From positions 248,001-312,000 of the forward strand of contig CAJKUC010000001.1 in assembly GCA_905203015.1 (NCBI GenBank): a stretch of DNA of 64,000 nucleotides. The letters are read 5' to 3'. Of the stretch, positions 9,313 to 18,709 are shown one piece after another. This DNA is from an uncultured Christensenella sp. (lineage in GTDB: Bacteria > Bacillota > Clostridia > Christensenellales > Borkfalkiaceae). Made by a program: the position numbers and the translations under genes. The notes under the pieces are model-generated. The model ran no database searches. It saw only the letters and a list, made by a program, of their open reading frames with translations, and was not told where the DNA came from. The first letter of the stretch is position 1. Every line of letters starts with the position of its first letter.

Positions 9313-10305
9313 ATGGCAAAATACGTTATCAAGAGATTATTGTACTCGCTACTTATACTTTTTGTAGTGTCTCTTGCGATTTACGGGCTTGTGCGGTGCC
9401 TGCCCAACGACTATATCGATCTGAAATTCGCGGATAAACTGGCGCAGAAGCAGATTACGGAAGAACAGATTCTGGACATCAAGAAACTGTACGGCCTTGC
9501 CGACAACTCGTTCGGCGGAATTATCAAAGGGTATTTTCAGTGGCTGGGAAACGCGCTGAGAGGAAATCTCGGTATGTCTTTCAAATTCGAGTTGCCCGTT
9601 GCCGAAGTGATCGGCGAATACATGTGGATCTCGTTCTGGATCGCGCTTGTGGCTATGGTGCTGCAATTTCTGATTGCCATCCCGCTCGGCGTTATGAGCG
9701 CGACGCATCAGTACAGTCCGCTTGACTACACCGTGACGGTGCTCACCATGATCGGTATTTCGTTGCCGTCGTTCTTCCTCGGCACGTTGCTGATCAAGGT
9801 GTTTGCCTCGAACACGGGCTGGTTGCCGATGCAGGGGCTTGTGGACGCGAAAGCGGACTACACCGGGATCGCGCACGTAGGCGACGTGATACGGCACTGT
9901 ATTCTGCCCGTGGCTACGCTGGTGATTATCAATATCGGCGGCTTGATGCGTTATTCGCGTACGAACACGCTGGAAGTGCTGAACGCGGATTATATCCGCA
10001 CGGCGAGAGCGAAAGGCTGTTCGGAAAAATCCGTGATTTACAAGCACGTGTTCCGCAATACGATGATCCCGCTCGTCACCATGATGGCGGGGCTGCTGCC
10101 CAGCCTTTTCGGCGGCGCGATGATCACCGAAGAAGTGTTTGCTTTACAGGGAATCGGGCAGAAAGCGTATCAGGCGCTGAAAGAAGGCGACGTGCCTTTC
10201 ATTATGGGTTACAATATGTTCCTCGCGATTCTTACCGTGATCGGAACGTTGCTTGCCGACCTCGCGTATGCGATCGTGGACCCTCGGGTGAAACTCGACA
10301 GATAA
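9313..10305 (+). CDS. oppB: Oligopeptide ABC transporter permease
   Basis: 330 residues, the usual length. A membrane helix near the N-terminus (Y-S-L-L-I-L-F-V-V-S) is followed by a periplasmic-type loop and a BPD_transp_1 domain with five more helices. The EAA loop that contacts the ATPases is visible as D-Y-I-R-T-A-R-A-K-G-C-S-E near residues 220-232, with the following V-x-x-x-H-x-x-R-N-T. The RBS is GGAG upstream of 9313. It pairs with OppC to form the transmembrane channel for peptides delivered by OppA. Confidence 0.93.
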   Translation: MAKYVIKRLLYSLLILFVVSLAIYGLVRCLPNDYIDLKFADKLAQKQITEEQILDIKKLYGLADNSFGGIIKGYFQWLGNALRGNLGMSFKFELPVAEVIGEYMWISFWIALVAMVLQFLIAIPLGVMSATHQYSPLDYTVTVLTMIGISLPSFFLGTLLIKVFASNTGWLPMQGLVDAKADYTGIAHVGDVIRHCILPVATLVIINIGGLMRYSRTNTLEVLNADYIRTARAKGCSEKSVIYKHVFRNTMIPLVTMMAGLLPSLFGGAMITEEVFALQGIGQKAYQALKEGDVPFIMGYNMFLAILTVIGTLLADLAYAIVDPRVKLDR

Positions 10306-10452
10306 CGAGACGGAGCATGGAATTGCGTGAAAAAGCGCGGGTGCGTTTTTACGAGGCTGCGCCGCCTGTAACGGCAAGGGCTTTATCGCCCGGAGAGGCG
10401 AGAGTGAAAACGCAGGCGCTTTCGAGGGAATAAATTACAAGGAATACGTATT

Positions 10453-11694
10453 ATGGAAGAAAAGAAGAAAAACGGCGCGGGATCCGGCGCGGAGAATAAT
10501 GCGGGCGCGGAAGCGCTTGAAAATTCCGCCGCGGATCTTGTAGCGGGAACGGGCGCAGAGGCGGAGGCGAAAATCGCCGAAGATCTGACGGCGGAAAAGA
10601 TTGCCGGATCGGAGGACGAAAACGGCGGGGGAGAGGCGAAAAAAGAACTTGCCGCGGAACCCGAAATGCACAACGTGAAGATCGTTTCGCCCACCACCCT
10701 TGTTATCAAACGGTTTTTCCGTTCGAGATTATCGGTGATCGGGCTCACCATGTTCGTGGTGTTGTTTTTGTTTGTATTCATCGGCCCGCTGATGGTGAAC
10801 TGGGGCGAAACGGAAGTAGACGGCTCCGGAGGTAAGACGACGTATACGCCGCACGTAGTGGAATTCGTGGACGAATCGACGGGCGAATCGTACACGATCG
10901 TGCAGGTGAACGAATACACTTCGCAGAACAATATCTTCGCCGATCCTTTCACCTACGGCGTGAACGAAAAGGGCGAAACCGTACTGCACGTGCTCGGCAC
11001 AGATCAATTCGGGCGGGATATTTTCGTGCGTCTGATGTACGGCGGAAGAGTTTCGTTGACGATTTCGTTTATGGCGGTGATTTTAAATACCCTGCTCGGT
11101 ATTATTCTCGGCGGACTTGCCGGGTATTTCGGGAAGTGGGTGGATATGGTGATCATGCGTATCGTGGATATTATAAACTGTATCCCCACGCTGCCGATCA
11201 TGCTGATTATTTCCGCGATTCTCGACGCGTACAAAGACGAAAATCAATGGCTATACGACTATCGTTTGTATATCATCATGGCGATTCTTACCCTGATCAG
11301 TTGGACGGGAACGGCGCGACTGGTGCGCGGGCAGATTCTGTTCCTCCGAGAGCAGGAATACATGGTGGCGGCGGACGCACTCGGTATGTCGTCGTCGCGT
11401 AAGATTTTCAGACACCTCGTGATCAACATTATGCCGCAACTGATCGTATCGATGACGCTTTCGCTCGGGAGCATGATTCTGTATGAAGCGACGCTCGGCT
11501 ATCTCGATCTGGGCGTGCCCATTCCCGGGGCTTCGTGGGGCAACATGATCAACGCCGCGAAAGATACGGATATTCTGCAATATCATGCCAACGTATGGAT
11601 GCCGAGCGGTATCTGCATTATCGCTTCGGTGCTTGCGTTCAACTTTATCGGCGACGGTCTGCGCGACGCGCTGGATCCGAAAATGAAGAGATAA
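10453..11694 (+). CDS. oppC: Oligopeptide ABC transporter permease with acidic N-terminal extension
   Basis: 413 residues, against about 300 for typical OppC. The extra length is an Ala/Glu-rich, probably disordered cytoplasmic leader (residues ~1-72). The first membrane helix (V-I-G-L-T-M-F-V-V-L-F-L) begins near residue 95, a long external loop follows, and the BPD_transp_1 core begins at D-Q-F-G-R-D-I-F. The EAA loop reads A-A-D-A-L-G-M-S-S-S-R-K-I-F-R-H. The RBS is AAGGAATAC before 10453; the 147-base gap after oppB has no gene. It forms the channel with OppB. The acidic leader is unusual and its function is unknown. Confidence 0.92.
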   Translation: MEEKKKNGAGSGAENNAGAEALENSAADLVAGTGAEAEAKIAEDLTAEKIAGSEDENGGGEAKKELAAEPEMHNVKIVSPTTLVIKRFFRSRLSVIGLTMFVVLFLFVFIGPLMVNWGETEVDGSGGKTTYTPHVVEFVDESTGESYTIVQVNEYTSQNNIFADPFTYGVNEKGETVLHVLGTDQFGRDIFVRLMYGGRVSLTISFMAVILNTLLGIILGGLAGYFGKWVDMVIMRIVDIINCIPTLPIMLIISAILDAYKDENQWLYDYRLYIIMAILTLISWTGTARLVRGQILFLREQEYMVAADALGMSSSRKIFRHLVINIMPQLIVSMTLSLGSMILYEATLGYLDLGVPIPGASWGNMINAAKDTDILQYHANVWMPSGICIIASVLAFNFIGDGLRDALDPKMKR

Positions 11695-11706
11695 GAGGTA
11701 ACGACG

Positions 11707-13053
11707 ATGGAAAAACAGACGAATAAGCATTACCTCACGAACAAGGAAATCCGCGAGATTGCAAAAGAAAATCTCCGTCAGATGAAAAAGTACGAGAAGG
11801 CGAAGAAGGCGAAACTGCCCGAAAGCGCGTACGTGACGGAGATGAAGCGCGACGATACCATTCTGGAAATAGATAATTTACATACCTATTTCTTCACGGA
11901 AAGCGGCGTATCGAAAGCCGTCAACGGCGTATCGTTCGATATTCCGCAAGGCTCGGTGGTGGGCGTTGTGGGAGAATCCGGCTGCGGAAAATCCGTTACG
12001 TCTCTTGCGATCATGCGTTTGGTGCAGGGGCCGCAGGGGCAGATCGTGAACGGATCGATCCGCTTCAAATCCACCGCTCTGGTGACGGGCGAGGACGGAA
12101 AGCCCGTGCCCGTATACGAAAAAGACGAAAACGGCGAGATTATTTACGACGAGGTGAAGGACAAAAACGGGAACGTGAAAACGGACGCGGAAGGGAAACC
12201 CGTATTAAAACCGCGCCAGAAAACGGGAGATCACGGATTCCCCGTATTCGAGACGGAGCCGAAGGTGTTCGATATAGCGAAAATGCCCATCAACGAAATG
12301 CGGCGTTTGCGCGGGAAAGAGATCGCCATGATCTTCCAGGAGCCCATGACTTCGCTGAACCCCGTGTTTACGATCGGAAACCAACTGGACGAAGCGATTC
12401 TGGTGAACAATCCCGGCGTGACGAACGAACAGGCGAAAGCGCACAGCATTCACATGCTGGAACAGGTGGGAATCGCTATGCCCGAAGCGGTGTATAAAAA
12501 ATTCCCGCACGAACTTTCGGGCGGTATGCGCCAGCGCGTGATGATCGCCATGGCTCTTTCTTCCAACCCGAGACTGATCATCGCGGACGAACCGACGACG
12601 GCTCTCGACGTGACCATTCAGGCGCAGATTCTGGAACTTCTGAAATCTTTGAAAGACAAGATCAACGGTTCGATTATGCTGATTACGCATGATCTCGGCG
12701 TGATTGCCGGTATGGCGGATTACGTGGTGGTGATGTATGCGGGGCGCGTGATCGAGCGGGGAACGGTGTTTGATATTTTCGATCACCCCATGCACCCTTA
12801 TACCGTAGGTTTGCAGAAATCGAAACCCGTGGTGAACAAGGAAGTGGACAGATTGTATTCCATTCCCGGAAACGTGCCTAACCCCATCAATATGCCGTCG
12901 TACTGCTATTTCAAGGATCGTTGCAACCGCGCGTGCGAGAAATGCAACGGCGATTATCCTGAATTGGTGAAAGTATCCGATACGCACTATGTGGCGTGCC
13001 ATTTATACACCGACGGCGCGGCGCAGGGCAACGAGAACGCCAAGGGAGAGTAA
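11707..13053 (+). CDS. oppD: Oligopeptide ABC transporter ATP-binding protein D with insertion before the Q-loop
   Basis: 448 residues, longer than the usual 320-360. Walker A is G-E-S-G-C-G-K-S at 89-96, the Q-loop glutamine is Q211, the signature is L-S-G-G-M-R-Q-R, Walker B is L-I-I-A-D-E-P-T-T-A-L-D, and a C-terminal oligo_HPY motif carries the Cys cluster C-Y-F-K-D-R-C-N-R-A-C-E-K-C. The extra length is a Lys-rich N-terminal leader and a hydrophilic insertion at ~122-190 rich in D-E-N-G and D-K-N-G turns, sitting between the third strand and the Q-loop. It hydrolyses ATP with OppF to power uptake. The start is 12 bases after oppC, so the two are one operon. Confidence 0.92.
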   Translation: MEKQTNKHYLTNKEIREIAKENLRQMKKYEKAKKAKLPESAYVTEMKRDDTILEIDNLHTYFFTESGVSKAVNGVSFDIPQGSVVGVVGESGCGKSVTSLAIMRLVQGPQGQIVNGSIRFKSTALVTGEDGKPVPVYEKDENGEIIYDEVKDKNGNVKTDAEGKPVLKPRQKTGDHGFPVFETEPKVFDIAKMPINEMRRLRGKEIAMIFQEPMTSLNPVFTIGNQLDEAILVNNPGVTNEQAKAHSIHMLEQVGIAMPEAVYKKFPHELSGGMRQRVMIAMALSSNPRLIIADEPTTALDVTIQAQILELLKSLKDKINGSIMLITHDLGVIAGMADYVVVMYAGRVIERGTVFDIFDHPMHPYTVGLQKSKPVVNKEVDRLYSIPGNVPNPINMPSYCYFKDRCNRACEKCNGDYPELVKVSDTHYVACHLYTDGAAQGNENAKGE

Positions 13054-13059
13054 AGTGTT

Positions 13060-14133
13060 ATGGACGAGAAAATTTTAAATAATGCCGAGGAAACGACTGT
13101 TTCGGAAGCGGAGGCGAATAATACGGAAAAGGCGAAATTGCCCGATCCTCCGCTGAATGACGAGAACATTCTGGACGTACGGCATCTGAAAAAATATTTC
13201 CCCGCGTCGAAGAACTTTTTCGGCAAACCTTTGTCGTTTCTGAAAGCGGTGGACGACGTATCGTTCACGATCAAACGCGGACAGACGCTGGGGATCGTGG
13301 GAGAATCCGGCTGCGGAAAGACTACCCTCGGCAGAACGATTCTGAAATTGCACGAGCCGACGGAGGGCGAGATTTATTTCGAGGGGAACAACATTTTCCC
13401 GTACAAGCCTTCGCAGATGCGCCCGCTTCGTACGAAGATGCAGATCATTTTCCAGGATCCGTATTCTTCGTTGCCGCCGCGCTATACGATCGGCGACACG
13501 ATTTCGGAAGCGGCGATGATTCACAACATCGTGCCGAAAGAAGAATTACGTGATTATACGATCGGGATCATGAAGCAATGCGGCTTGCAGGATTACTATT
13601 ACGATCGTTATCCGCACGAATTTTCGGGCGGTCAGCGGCAGAGAATCTGCATTGCGCGCGCGCTTTCCGTACAGCCGGAATTCGTGGTGTGCGACGAGCC
13701 CGTTTCCGCGCTTGACGTTTCCATTCAGGCGCAGATCATCAATCTTCTGAAAGATCTGCAACGTGAAAAGGGACTGACGTACATGTTTATTTCGCACGAT
13801 TTATCCGTGGTGGAACACATTTCCGACAGGGTGGGTGTGATGTACCTCGGCTCGATGGCGGAAATCGGGGATACGAAAGATATTTTCTCGAATCCCTGCC
13901 ATCCGTACACGCAGGCGTTGCTTTCCGCGATTCCCGTGCCCGATCCGCACAATAAAAAGCAGCGTATTATTCTGGAAGGAGATATTCCTTCGCCCGTCAA
14001 TCCGCCGAAGGGCTGCAAATTCCATACGCGGTGTATTCATGCGATGGATATCTGCGCGGAAGTGACGCCCGAACTGAAAGATATCGGCGGCGGGCATTGC
14101 GTGGCGTGCCATTTGTGCGATAAAAAAGCATAA
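13060..14133 (+). CDS. oppF: Oligopeptide ABC transporter ATP-binding protein F
   Basis: 357 residues with canonical motifs: Walker A G-E-S-G-C-G-K-T, Q-loop I-F-Q-D-P-Y-S-S-L, signature F-S-G-G-Q-R-Q-R, Walker B F-V-V-C-D-E-P-V-S-A-L-D, switch H-D-L-S, and the C-terminal oligo_HPY segment with Cys residues (C-K-F-H-T-R-C-I-H-A-M-D-I-C...C-V-A-C). It is the second ATPase of the importer. It starts six bases after oppD and ends the opp gene set; no clear intrinsic terminator follows. Confidence 0.93.
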   Translation: MDEKILNNAEETTVSEAEANNTEKAKLPDPPLNDENILDVRHLKKYFPASKNFFGKPLSFLKAVDDVSFTIKRGQTLGIVGESGCGKTTLGRTILKLHEPTEGEIYFEGNNIFPYKPSQMRPLRTKMQIIFQDPYSSLPPRYTIGDTISEAAMIHNIVPKEELRDYTIGIMKQCGLQDYYYDRYPHEFSGGQRQRICIARALSVQPEFVVCDEPVSALDVSIQAQIINLLKDLQREKGLTYMFISHDLSVVEHISDRVGVMYLGSMAEIGDTKDIFSNPCHPYTQALLSAIPVPDPHNKKQRIILEGDIPSPVNPPKGCKFHTRCIHAMDICAEVTPELKDIGGGHCVACHLCDKKA

Positions 14134-14338
14134 CCGAAAGGCAAATCTGTTACTGTTCGGTGTGCGTGAACGAAGAGGGCGGGGTGCCTCGGTAAAGGCT
14201 GAAACGCGCCCGGGGTAATAAGCCCGGAATAAGAAGATTTACGGACGGCTTTCCGGCTGTGCTTTCCGGAATTTCCGAAAAGGAAGTTCGCGGCGAGGCG
14301 CATCGGAAAGCCGTTTGATAAAAACGCTTTGGTGTGAT

Positions 14339-14917
14339 ATGGAAAACGAAAACAGAGAAATAAAAGAATCCGAAAAAATGACAGGGAAAACGCGTGCGGG
14401 CGAGAAGAACGCAGGCGAAGAGTCGCTTTGCCTCGAAGAGAAGGATGTGCGGGAAAAAGACGACTTACGGGAGAACGCAACGGAAATCGGCGGCGGAAAA
14501 ACTTTTGAAAAGGCGGAAAATCCGGGCGAGGCGACCGATTGGCAGAGCGGATTGAAAACAACGGAAGAATTTCTGGCGGAATTGCGGCAAGCCGAAAAGG
14601 ACGCGAAAGAAAAAGCGCGCGCGGAGCGAAAAGCGGCGAAAGGGGCGAAAAAAGCGCGGAAAGCGGAAAATAAAAAGAAGCCCTTTGCCGACGACGGGCA
14701 CACCGTGGCGGAAATGAACGTGGAAGGCATGCCTTTTTACGAACCGAATATGCCGACGAAAGAACAGAAAAAGAATGCCGAAAAGCCGACGAAAAAAGAA
14801 CTGTTTTCGATGATCATGGGCGCGTATCGGGCATATCTTCCCACGCTGTTATTTATGGTGGGAATTTTTACGCTGGTGTTTCTGGCGGCCTATTTCTTTT
14901 TGAGAAGCAAGTATTGA
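14339..14917 (+). CDS. Charged protein with C-terminal membrane anchor, function unknown
   Basis: 192 residues from the ATG at 14339; a TTG at 14315 would add eight residues. I do not recognise the family. Residues 1-150 are extremely rich in Glu, Lys and Ala (predicted coiled or disordered, cytoplasmic). Near residues 120-135 there is a more conserved-looking segment ending P-F-Y-E-P-N-M-P-T-K. A single hydrophobic helix (L-P-T-L-L-F-M-V-G-I-F-T-L-V-F-L-A-A-Y-F) starts about 25 residues from the end and is followed by L-R-S-K-Y, so it looks tail-anchored. It lies 205 bases after oppF in the same direction, without a clear promoter of its own. Confidence 0.6.
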   Translation: MENENREIKESEKMTGKTRAGEKNAGEESLCLEEKDVREKDDLRENATEIGGGKTFEKAENPGEATDWQSGLKTTEEFLAELRQAEKDAKEKARAERKAAKGAKKARKAENKKKPFADDGHTVAEMNVEGMPFYEPNMPTKEQKKNAEKPTKKELFSMIMGAYRAYLPTLLFMVGIFTLVFLAAYFFLRSKY

Positions 14918-15375
14918 GCGGAACGCCTGCGGCGATAAAGCATATTACGGCGGAAACAGCGCCATAGGTACGGGAATTTGCAGATAGAAAATTCAAATAA
15001 GTACAATGCGGCGTTACGAAGAAATTCTGCGGTTCGGGGACGAGGGGATCTTTTATTTCGTTCCGAAAAGCGAAGACGGCGATTACAGGCGATCTCGGGC
15101 GGTAGCGTGCGGGAGTGAATGTTGAAATTATGTTGTGAATCGAAAAAAATTGCGGGGAACGGATATTTCCGTTCTCCGCAATTTTCATATGCGGTGCCTT
15201 ATGTATTTTTTTAATTTTCCGCGCTATGACGTGCGGAATCGAGACGATTAAAAGATAATTTCTTTCCTTTATGCCGCTGCCGCGTTGCGGGCGTGTGCCG
15301 CATGACGTTTGTCGGGCGTGCCCGAATGTTAATGCTATAACGTTCGTACCGATCGTTGCAAAGCGACGGATCGAT
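14918..15375. other. Intergenic region, 458 bases, no gene seen
   Basis: Between convergent transcription units. It contains the strong terminator at 15144-15185 and a T-rich stretch at about 15203. I see no credible coding frame or structured RNA beyond this. Confidence 0.6.
15144..15185. terminator. Bidirectional intrinsic terminator
   Basis: A-rich run, ATTGCGGGGAACGGA, loop TAT, TCCGTTCTCCGCAAT, then TTTT. The stem is 15 base pairs with one G-T wobble. A-tract and T-tract flank both sides, so it can stop the plus-strand transcript from the tail-anchored gene and the minus-strand feo transcript. Confidence 0.85.
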
Positions 15376-15654
15376 TTATGCTTTATTATCGGGATCTGCT
15401 GCGTTCTGCGCCGCGGAAGAAGAGGAATCGGAAGAGGTTTGATTCTTCTTTGTGACGACGGGATTATGCGAAGCGTTCGTCGCACAGCCGCCGTGGCATT
15501 TTCCGCACAGGGCGCAGCCCTTGCAATTGCAGCCGCAGGAAGATTTTCCGCGTTTTTTATCTTTGATAAGTTTTATGGCGATTGCCAGCAACGCGCCGAG
15601 CAGAACCGCCGCGATAATGATCGTAGATAAATTATTCACAAGCCATTTCCACAT
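15376..15654 (-). CDS. FeoB-associated Cys-rich membrane protein
   Basis: 92 residues from the ATG preceded by AAGGAGCG; a longer frame to 15696 has no RBS. One membrane helix (L-S-T-I-I-I-A-A-V-L-L-G-A-L-L-A-I-A-I) is followed by K-D-K-K-R-G-K and a cysteine cluster with the spacing S-C-G-C-N-C-K-G-C-A-L-C-G-K-C-H-G-G-C, then a disordered Ser/Asn-rich tail. This matches the small Cys-rich proteins that follow feoB in many Firmicutes. The cysteines probably handle iron or redox at the inner mouth of FeoB, which is inference. It is the last gene of the feo operon. Confidence 0.85.
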   Translation of the reverse strand: MWKWLVNNLSTIIIAAVLLGALLAIAIKLIKDKKRGKSSCGCNCKGCALCGKCHGGCATNASHNPVVTKKNQTSSDSSSSAAQNAADPDNKA

Positions 15655-15703
15655 AATCGCTCCTTTTTTCACTTCCGAAAGATATGCATAGTACATTTTG
15701 TGC

Positions 15704-15742
15704 AGATTCCCCGCAGTGTAATCGCCGCGGGGAATCTTTTTT
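15704..15742 (+). terminator. Terminator-like hairpin facing against the feo operon
   Basis: GATTCCCCGC pairs with GCGGGGAATC around a 12-base loop, followed by TTTTTT on the plus strand. It lies between feoB and the Cys-rich gene, both on the minus strand; on that strand it has no T-tract, so there it is only a stable stem-loop. Confidence 0.6.
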
Positions 15743-15763
15743 AATCGCGCCGATTGCGGCGGA

Positions 15764-18304
15764 TTATTTCGTTACTTTGACGTCTTGTTTGAGGTGTTCC
15801 GCTTCCTTATAAGGACGGACGAGCAGATACACGATAAGCGCGACGAGGGCAAGGGCGAGAATGAACGTGAACACGCCGAGGAAACCGCCGATCTTATTGC
15901 CTGCGAACATGCTGCCCATGTTGTAGAAGATGAAGGCGATTACGTAAGCGAATCCGCACTGATAGCCGATTGCGCCCCACGTCCATTTCGGGTTGTTCAT
16001 TTCACGCTTGATTGCGCCGATAGCCGCGAAGCAGGGAGCGCAAAGAAGATTGAAGATAAGGAATGAATAACCGCTGAGTTTCGTGAACGCCGCGGCGATG
16101 CCTGCGGAATCTCCGTAGAGAATACCCATCGTAGCCACGATATTTTCCTTCGCCACAAGACCGGTGACGGAAGCAACGGTAGCCTGCCATTTGCCGAAGC
16201 CGAGGGGAGCGAAGATCCATTTCAGAGCGTTGCCCACTTTCGCGAGAATACTGAATTCCACTTCTTCTTCAGCAAGGAAGCCGAACGAGCCTTCCACCCA
16301 ACCGAGACGGCTGAGGAGCCAGATGACGACGGTGGAAAGAAGGATGATCGTACCCGCTTTCTTGATGAACGACCAGCCTCTTTCCCACATGCTGCGAAGC
16401 ACGTTTTTCACGCTGGGAAGGTGATAAGCGGGAAGTTCCATAACGAAAGGAGCGGGATCGCCCGCGAAGGCTTTCGTCTTTTTCAGGATAATACCCGAGA
16501 TAATGATTGCGCCCATACCGAGGAAGTATGCGGAGGGGGCTACCCACCACGCGCCGCCGAACACGATGCCCGCGATCATGGCGATGAAAGGTACTTTCGC
16601 GCCGCAGGGGATAAACGTAGTGGTCATGATCGTCATACGTCTGTCGCGTTCGCTTTCGATCGTACGGGAAGCCATGATGCCGGGGATACCACAACCCGTG
16701 CCGATGAGCATGGGGATGAAGGATTTACCGGATAAGCCGAATTTACGGAAGATTCTGTCCAGAACGAACGCGATACGCGCCATATAGCCGCAGCCTTCGA
16801 GGAAGGCGAGGAAGATGAACAGAACGAAAATCTGAGGAACAAAGCCGAGAACCGCGCCTACGCCGCCGATGATACCGTCGACGATAAGGCTTTCCAGCCA
16901 TTCCGCGCAACCCGCCTTTTCAAGACCTTCGGAGGCGAGAACGGGGATACCTTTCACCCATACGCCGTAATTTGCGGGATCGGGCTCTGCAAATTCGTAT
17001 TCGACGAGGATATCGTTCACCTGCGTTAAGGAAACGGGAGCGTCTTTCGTCGTCACGTCGTAGTAAGCCGTTTTTTCGCTTTCCACCATCGTTTCTTCGT
17101 CGGTGACGGTGTAGGTGATTTCTTTGTAGCCGTCGAGCGATTTCACGTCTTCGACAAACGCAGCCACAGCCGCTTTCGCCGCTTCGGCGTCGAAATCTTC
17201 GCTTTCGGAATCGATCGCCGCTTCGAGGCTTTCGGTGTCGTAGCCTTTATCTTTCGCGAAATCTATGTATGCCTGCAACACTTCGTCCGCTCCGCCGTAT
17301 TCTTCGGAAACTTCTTCGTATTTTGAAGAACCGATGCCGAAGAGGTGGAAGCCGTCGCCGAACAAGCCGTCGTTCGTCCAGTCCGTAGCCCAGCCGCCGA
17401 CGGTGGTGACGGAGATGAAATAGACGAGGAACATGATCACGGCGAAGATGGGAAGAGCCCAGATACGGTGCGTGAGCACGCGGTCGATTTTATCCGACGT
17501 GGTCATCTTCACTTTATTTTTCTTTTTATAGCATCCTTTGATGATTTCGCCGACGAAAAGATAGCGTTCGTTGGTGATGATGCTTTCGGCGTCGTCGTCC
17601 ATTTCCTTTTCCGCGGCGACGATGTCTTTTTCCACGTGATCGAGAACTTCCTGAGGGAGGTTAAGTTTTTCACGCGCTTTTTCGTCGCGCTCGAAAATCT
17701 TCACGGCGTACCAGCGTTGTTCGTTCTCGGGAAGATTGTGCACAGCCGCTTCTTCGATATGCGCGATGGCGTGTTCCACGGCGCCCGAGAAGGGGTGATG
17801 GGGAACGGTTTTTCCCGCTTTTGCCGCTTCGATCGCCGCTTCCGCCGCTTCCATGATGCCTTCGTTTTTCAAAGCGGAAATTTCCACCACTTTGCAGCCG
17901 AGGGATTCGGAAAGCACTTTCGTATCGATCTTATCGCCGCTCTTTTTTACGACGTCCATCATGTTGATGGCAACCACGACGGGTAAGCCCGCTTCCATGA
18001 GTTGGGTGGTGAGATACAGGTTTCTCTCGAGGTTCGAGCCGTCGACGATATTCAGTATAACGTCGGGCTTTTCGTCGATGAGGTAGTTTCGTGCCACCAC
18101 TTCTTCCAGCGTGTACGGGGAAAGCGAGTAGATACCGGGCAAGTCGACGACGGTGACGCCTTCGTGCTTTTTCAGTTTGCCTTCCTTCTTTTCCACGGTA
18201 ACCCCGGGCCAGTTTCCGACGAACTGATTCGAGCCCGTGAGGGCGTTGAACAGCGTGGTCTTGCCGCAGTTGGGATTGCCCGCGAGAGCAATTCTAATAT
18301 CCAT
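15764..18304 (-). CDS. feoB: Ferrous iron transport protein B, with large external acidic insertion
   Basis: 846 residues. The start at 18304 is chosen because GGAGG lies 6 bases upstream of it and inside the longer frame. The G-domain motifs are G-N-P-N-C-G-K-T at 9-16, D-L-P-G at 54-57 and N-M-M-D at 114-117, followed by a helical GDI-like region. The membrane part begins near residue 280, and the gate motifs G-C-G-Y-M-A-R and G-C-G-I-P-G are visible. Between the first membrane helix (~285-300) and the usual D-G-I-I-G-G-V-G-A-V-L (~476) lie about 175 residues instead of about 40: residues ~325-455 are an acidic, Ala/Glu/Asp-rich external insertion. The protein takes up Fe2+ coupled to GTP hydrolysis. 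Confidence 0.95.
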   Translation of the reverse strand: MDIRIALAGNPNCGKTTLFNALTGSNQFVGNWPGVTVEKKEGKLKKHEGVTVVDLPGIYSLSPYTLEEVVARNYLIDEKPDVILNIVDGSNLERNLYLTTQLMEAGLPVVVAINMMDVVKKSGDKIDTKVLSESLGCKVVEISALKNEGIMEAAEAAIEAAKAGKTVPHHPFSGAVEHAIAHIEEAAVHNLPENEQRWYAVKIFERDEKAREKLNLPQEVLDHVEKDIVAAEKEMDDDAESIITNERYLFVGEIIKGCYKKKNKVKMTTSDKIDRVLTHRIWALPIFAVIMFLVYFISVTTVGGWATDWTNDGLFGDGFHLFGIGSSKYEEVSEEYGGADEVLQAYIDFAKDKGYDTESLEAAIDSESEDFDAEAAKAAVAAFVEDVKSLDGYKEITYTVTDEETMVESEKTAYYDVTTKDAPVSLTQVNDILVEYEFAEPDPANYGVWVKGIPVLASEGLEKAGCAEWLESLIVDGIIGGVGAVLGFVPQIFVLFIFLAFLEGCGYMARIAFVLDRIFRKFGLSGKSFIPMLIGTGCGIPGIMASRTIESERDRRMTIMTTTFIPCGAKVPFIAMIAGIVFGGAWWVAPSAYFLGMGAIIISGIILKKTKAFAGDPAPFVMELPAYHLPSVKNVLRSMWERGWSFIKKAGTIILLSTVVIWLLSRLGWVEGSFGFLAEEEVEFSILAKVGNALKWIFAPLGFGKWQATVASVTGLVAKENIVATMGILYGDSAGIAAAFTKLSGYSFLIFNLLCAPCFAAIGAIKREMNNPKWTWGAIGYQCGFAYVIAFIFYNMGSMFAGNKIGGFLGVFTFILALALVALIVYLLVRPYKEAEHLKQDVKVTK

Positions 18305-18336
18305 ATATGCCTCCATTTTATTCTTTTACAGTTTCG

Positions 18337-18564
18337 TTATTCCTCTTCCACAAGGATCTTTTCCGCGTCTGCTTTACGCAGCGAAAGTTCGTAATCGCGG
18401 AGGGTGATCTGAATGGGATCGCCGAGGGGGGCTACTTTGCGGATCGTAAGAATCGTACCTTTCGTAATCCCCATATCCATAATACGGCGCTTGATTGCGC
18501 CTTCGCCTTCGATTTTCACTACTTTCAGCGTAGATCCGATCTTGCTTTCTTTCAAGGTCTGCAT
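18337..18564 (-). CDS. feoA: Ferrous iron transport protein A
   Basis: 75 residues from the ATG with AAGGAG eight bases upstream; the longer frame to 18678 lacks an RBS. It is a single SH3-like FeoA domain: G-S-T-L-K-V-V-K-I-E-G, then R-R-I-M-D-M-G-I-T-K-G-T, and P-L-G-D-P-I-Q-I-T-L-R-D-Y-E-L-S-L-R-K-A-D. FeoA is a small cytosolic partner that binds the FeoB G-domain. It lies 32 bases upstream of feoB. Confidence 0.93.
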   Translation of the reverse strand: MQTLKESKIGSTLKVVKIEGEGAIKRRIMDMGITKGTILTIRKVAPLGDPIQITLRDYELSLRKADAEKILVEEE

Positions 18565-18709
18565 GATATATTCTCCTTTTTTATTTTTTTCGTTTTTTGT
18601 TTGCGGCGACGACAGAGGCGGATTTTCGCGATTTTTTCGGAAGCGATCCGCATCGCCGATAGTTACGACGGTGTGCACATGTGCGCACGTATATATAATA
18701 TGTAAATGA

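Noticed and set aside
18670..18690. GCACATGTGC palindrome between the two feoA-type genes as an operator
   Set aside because: No credible promoter boxes accompany it and the feo operon already has a strong upstream promoter; alternating purine-pyrimidine runs give such palindromes easily.
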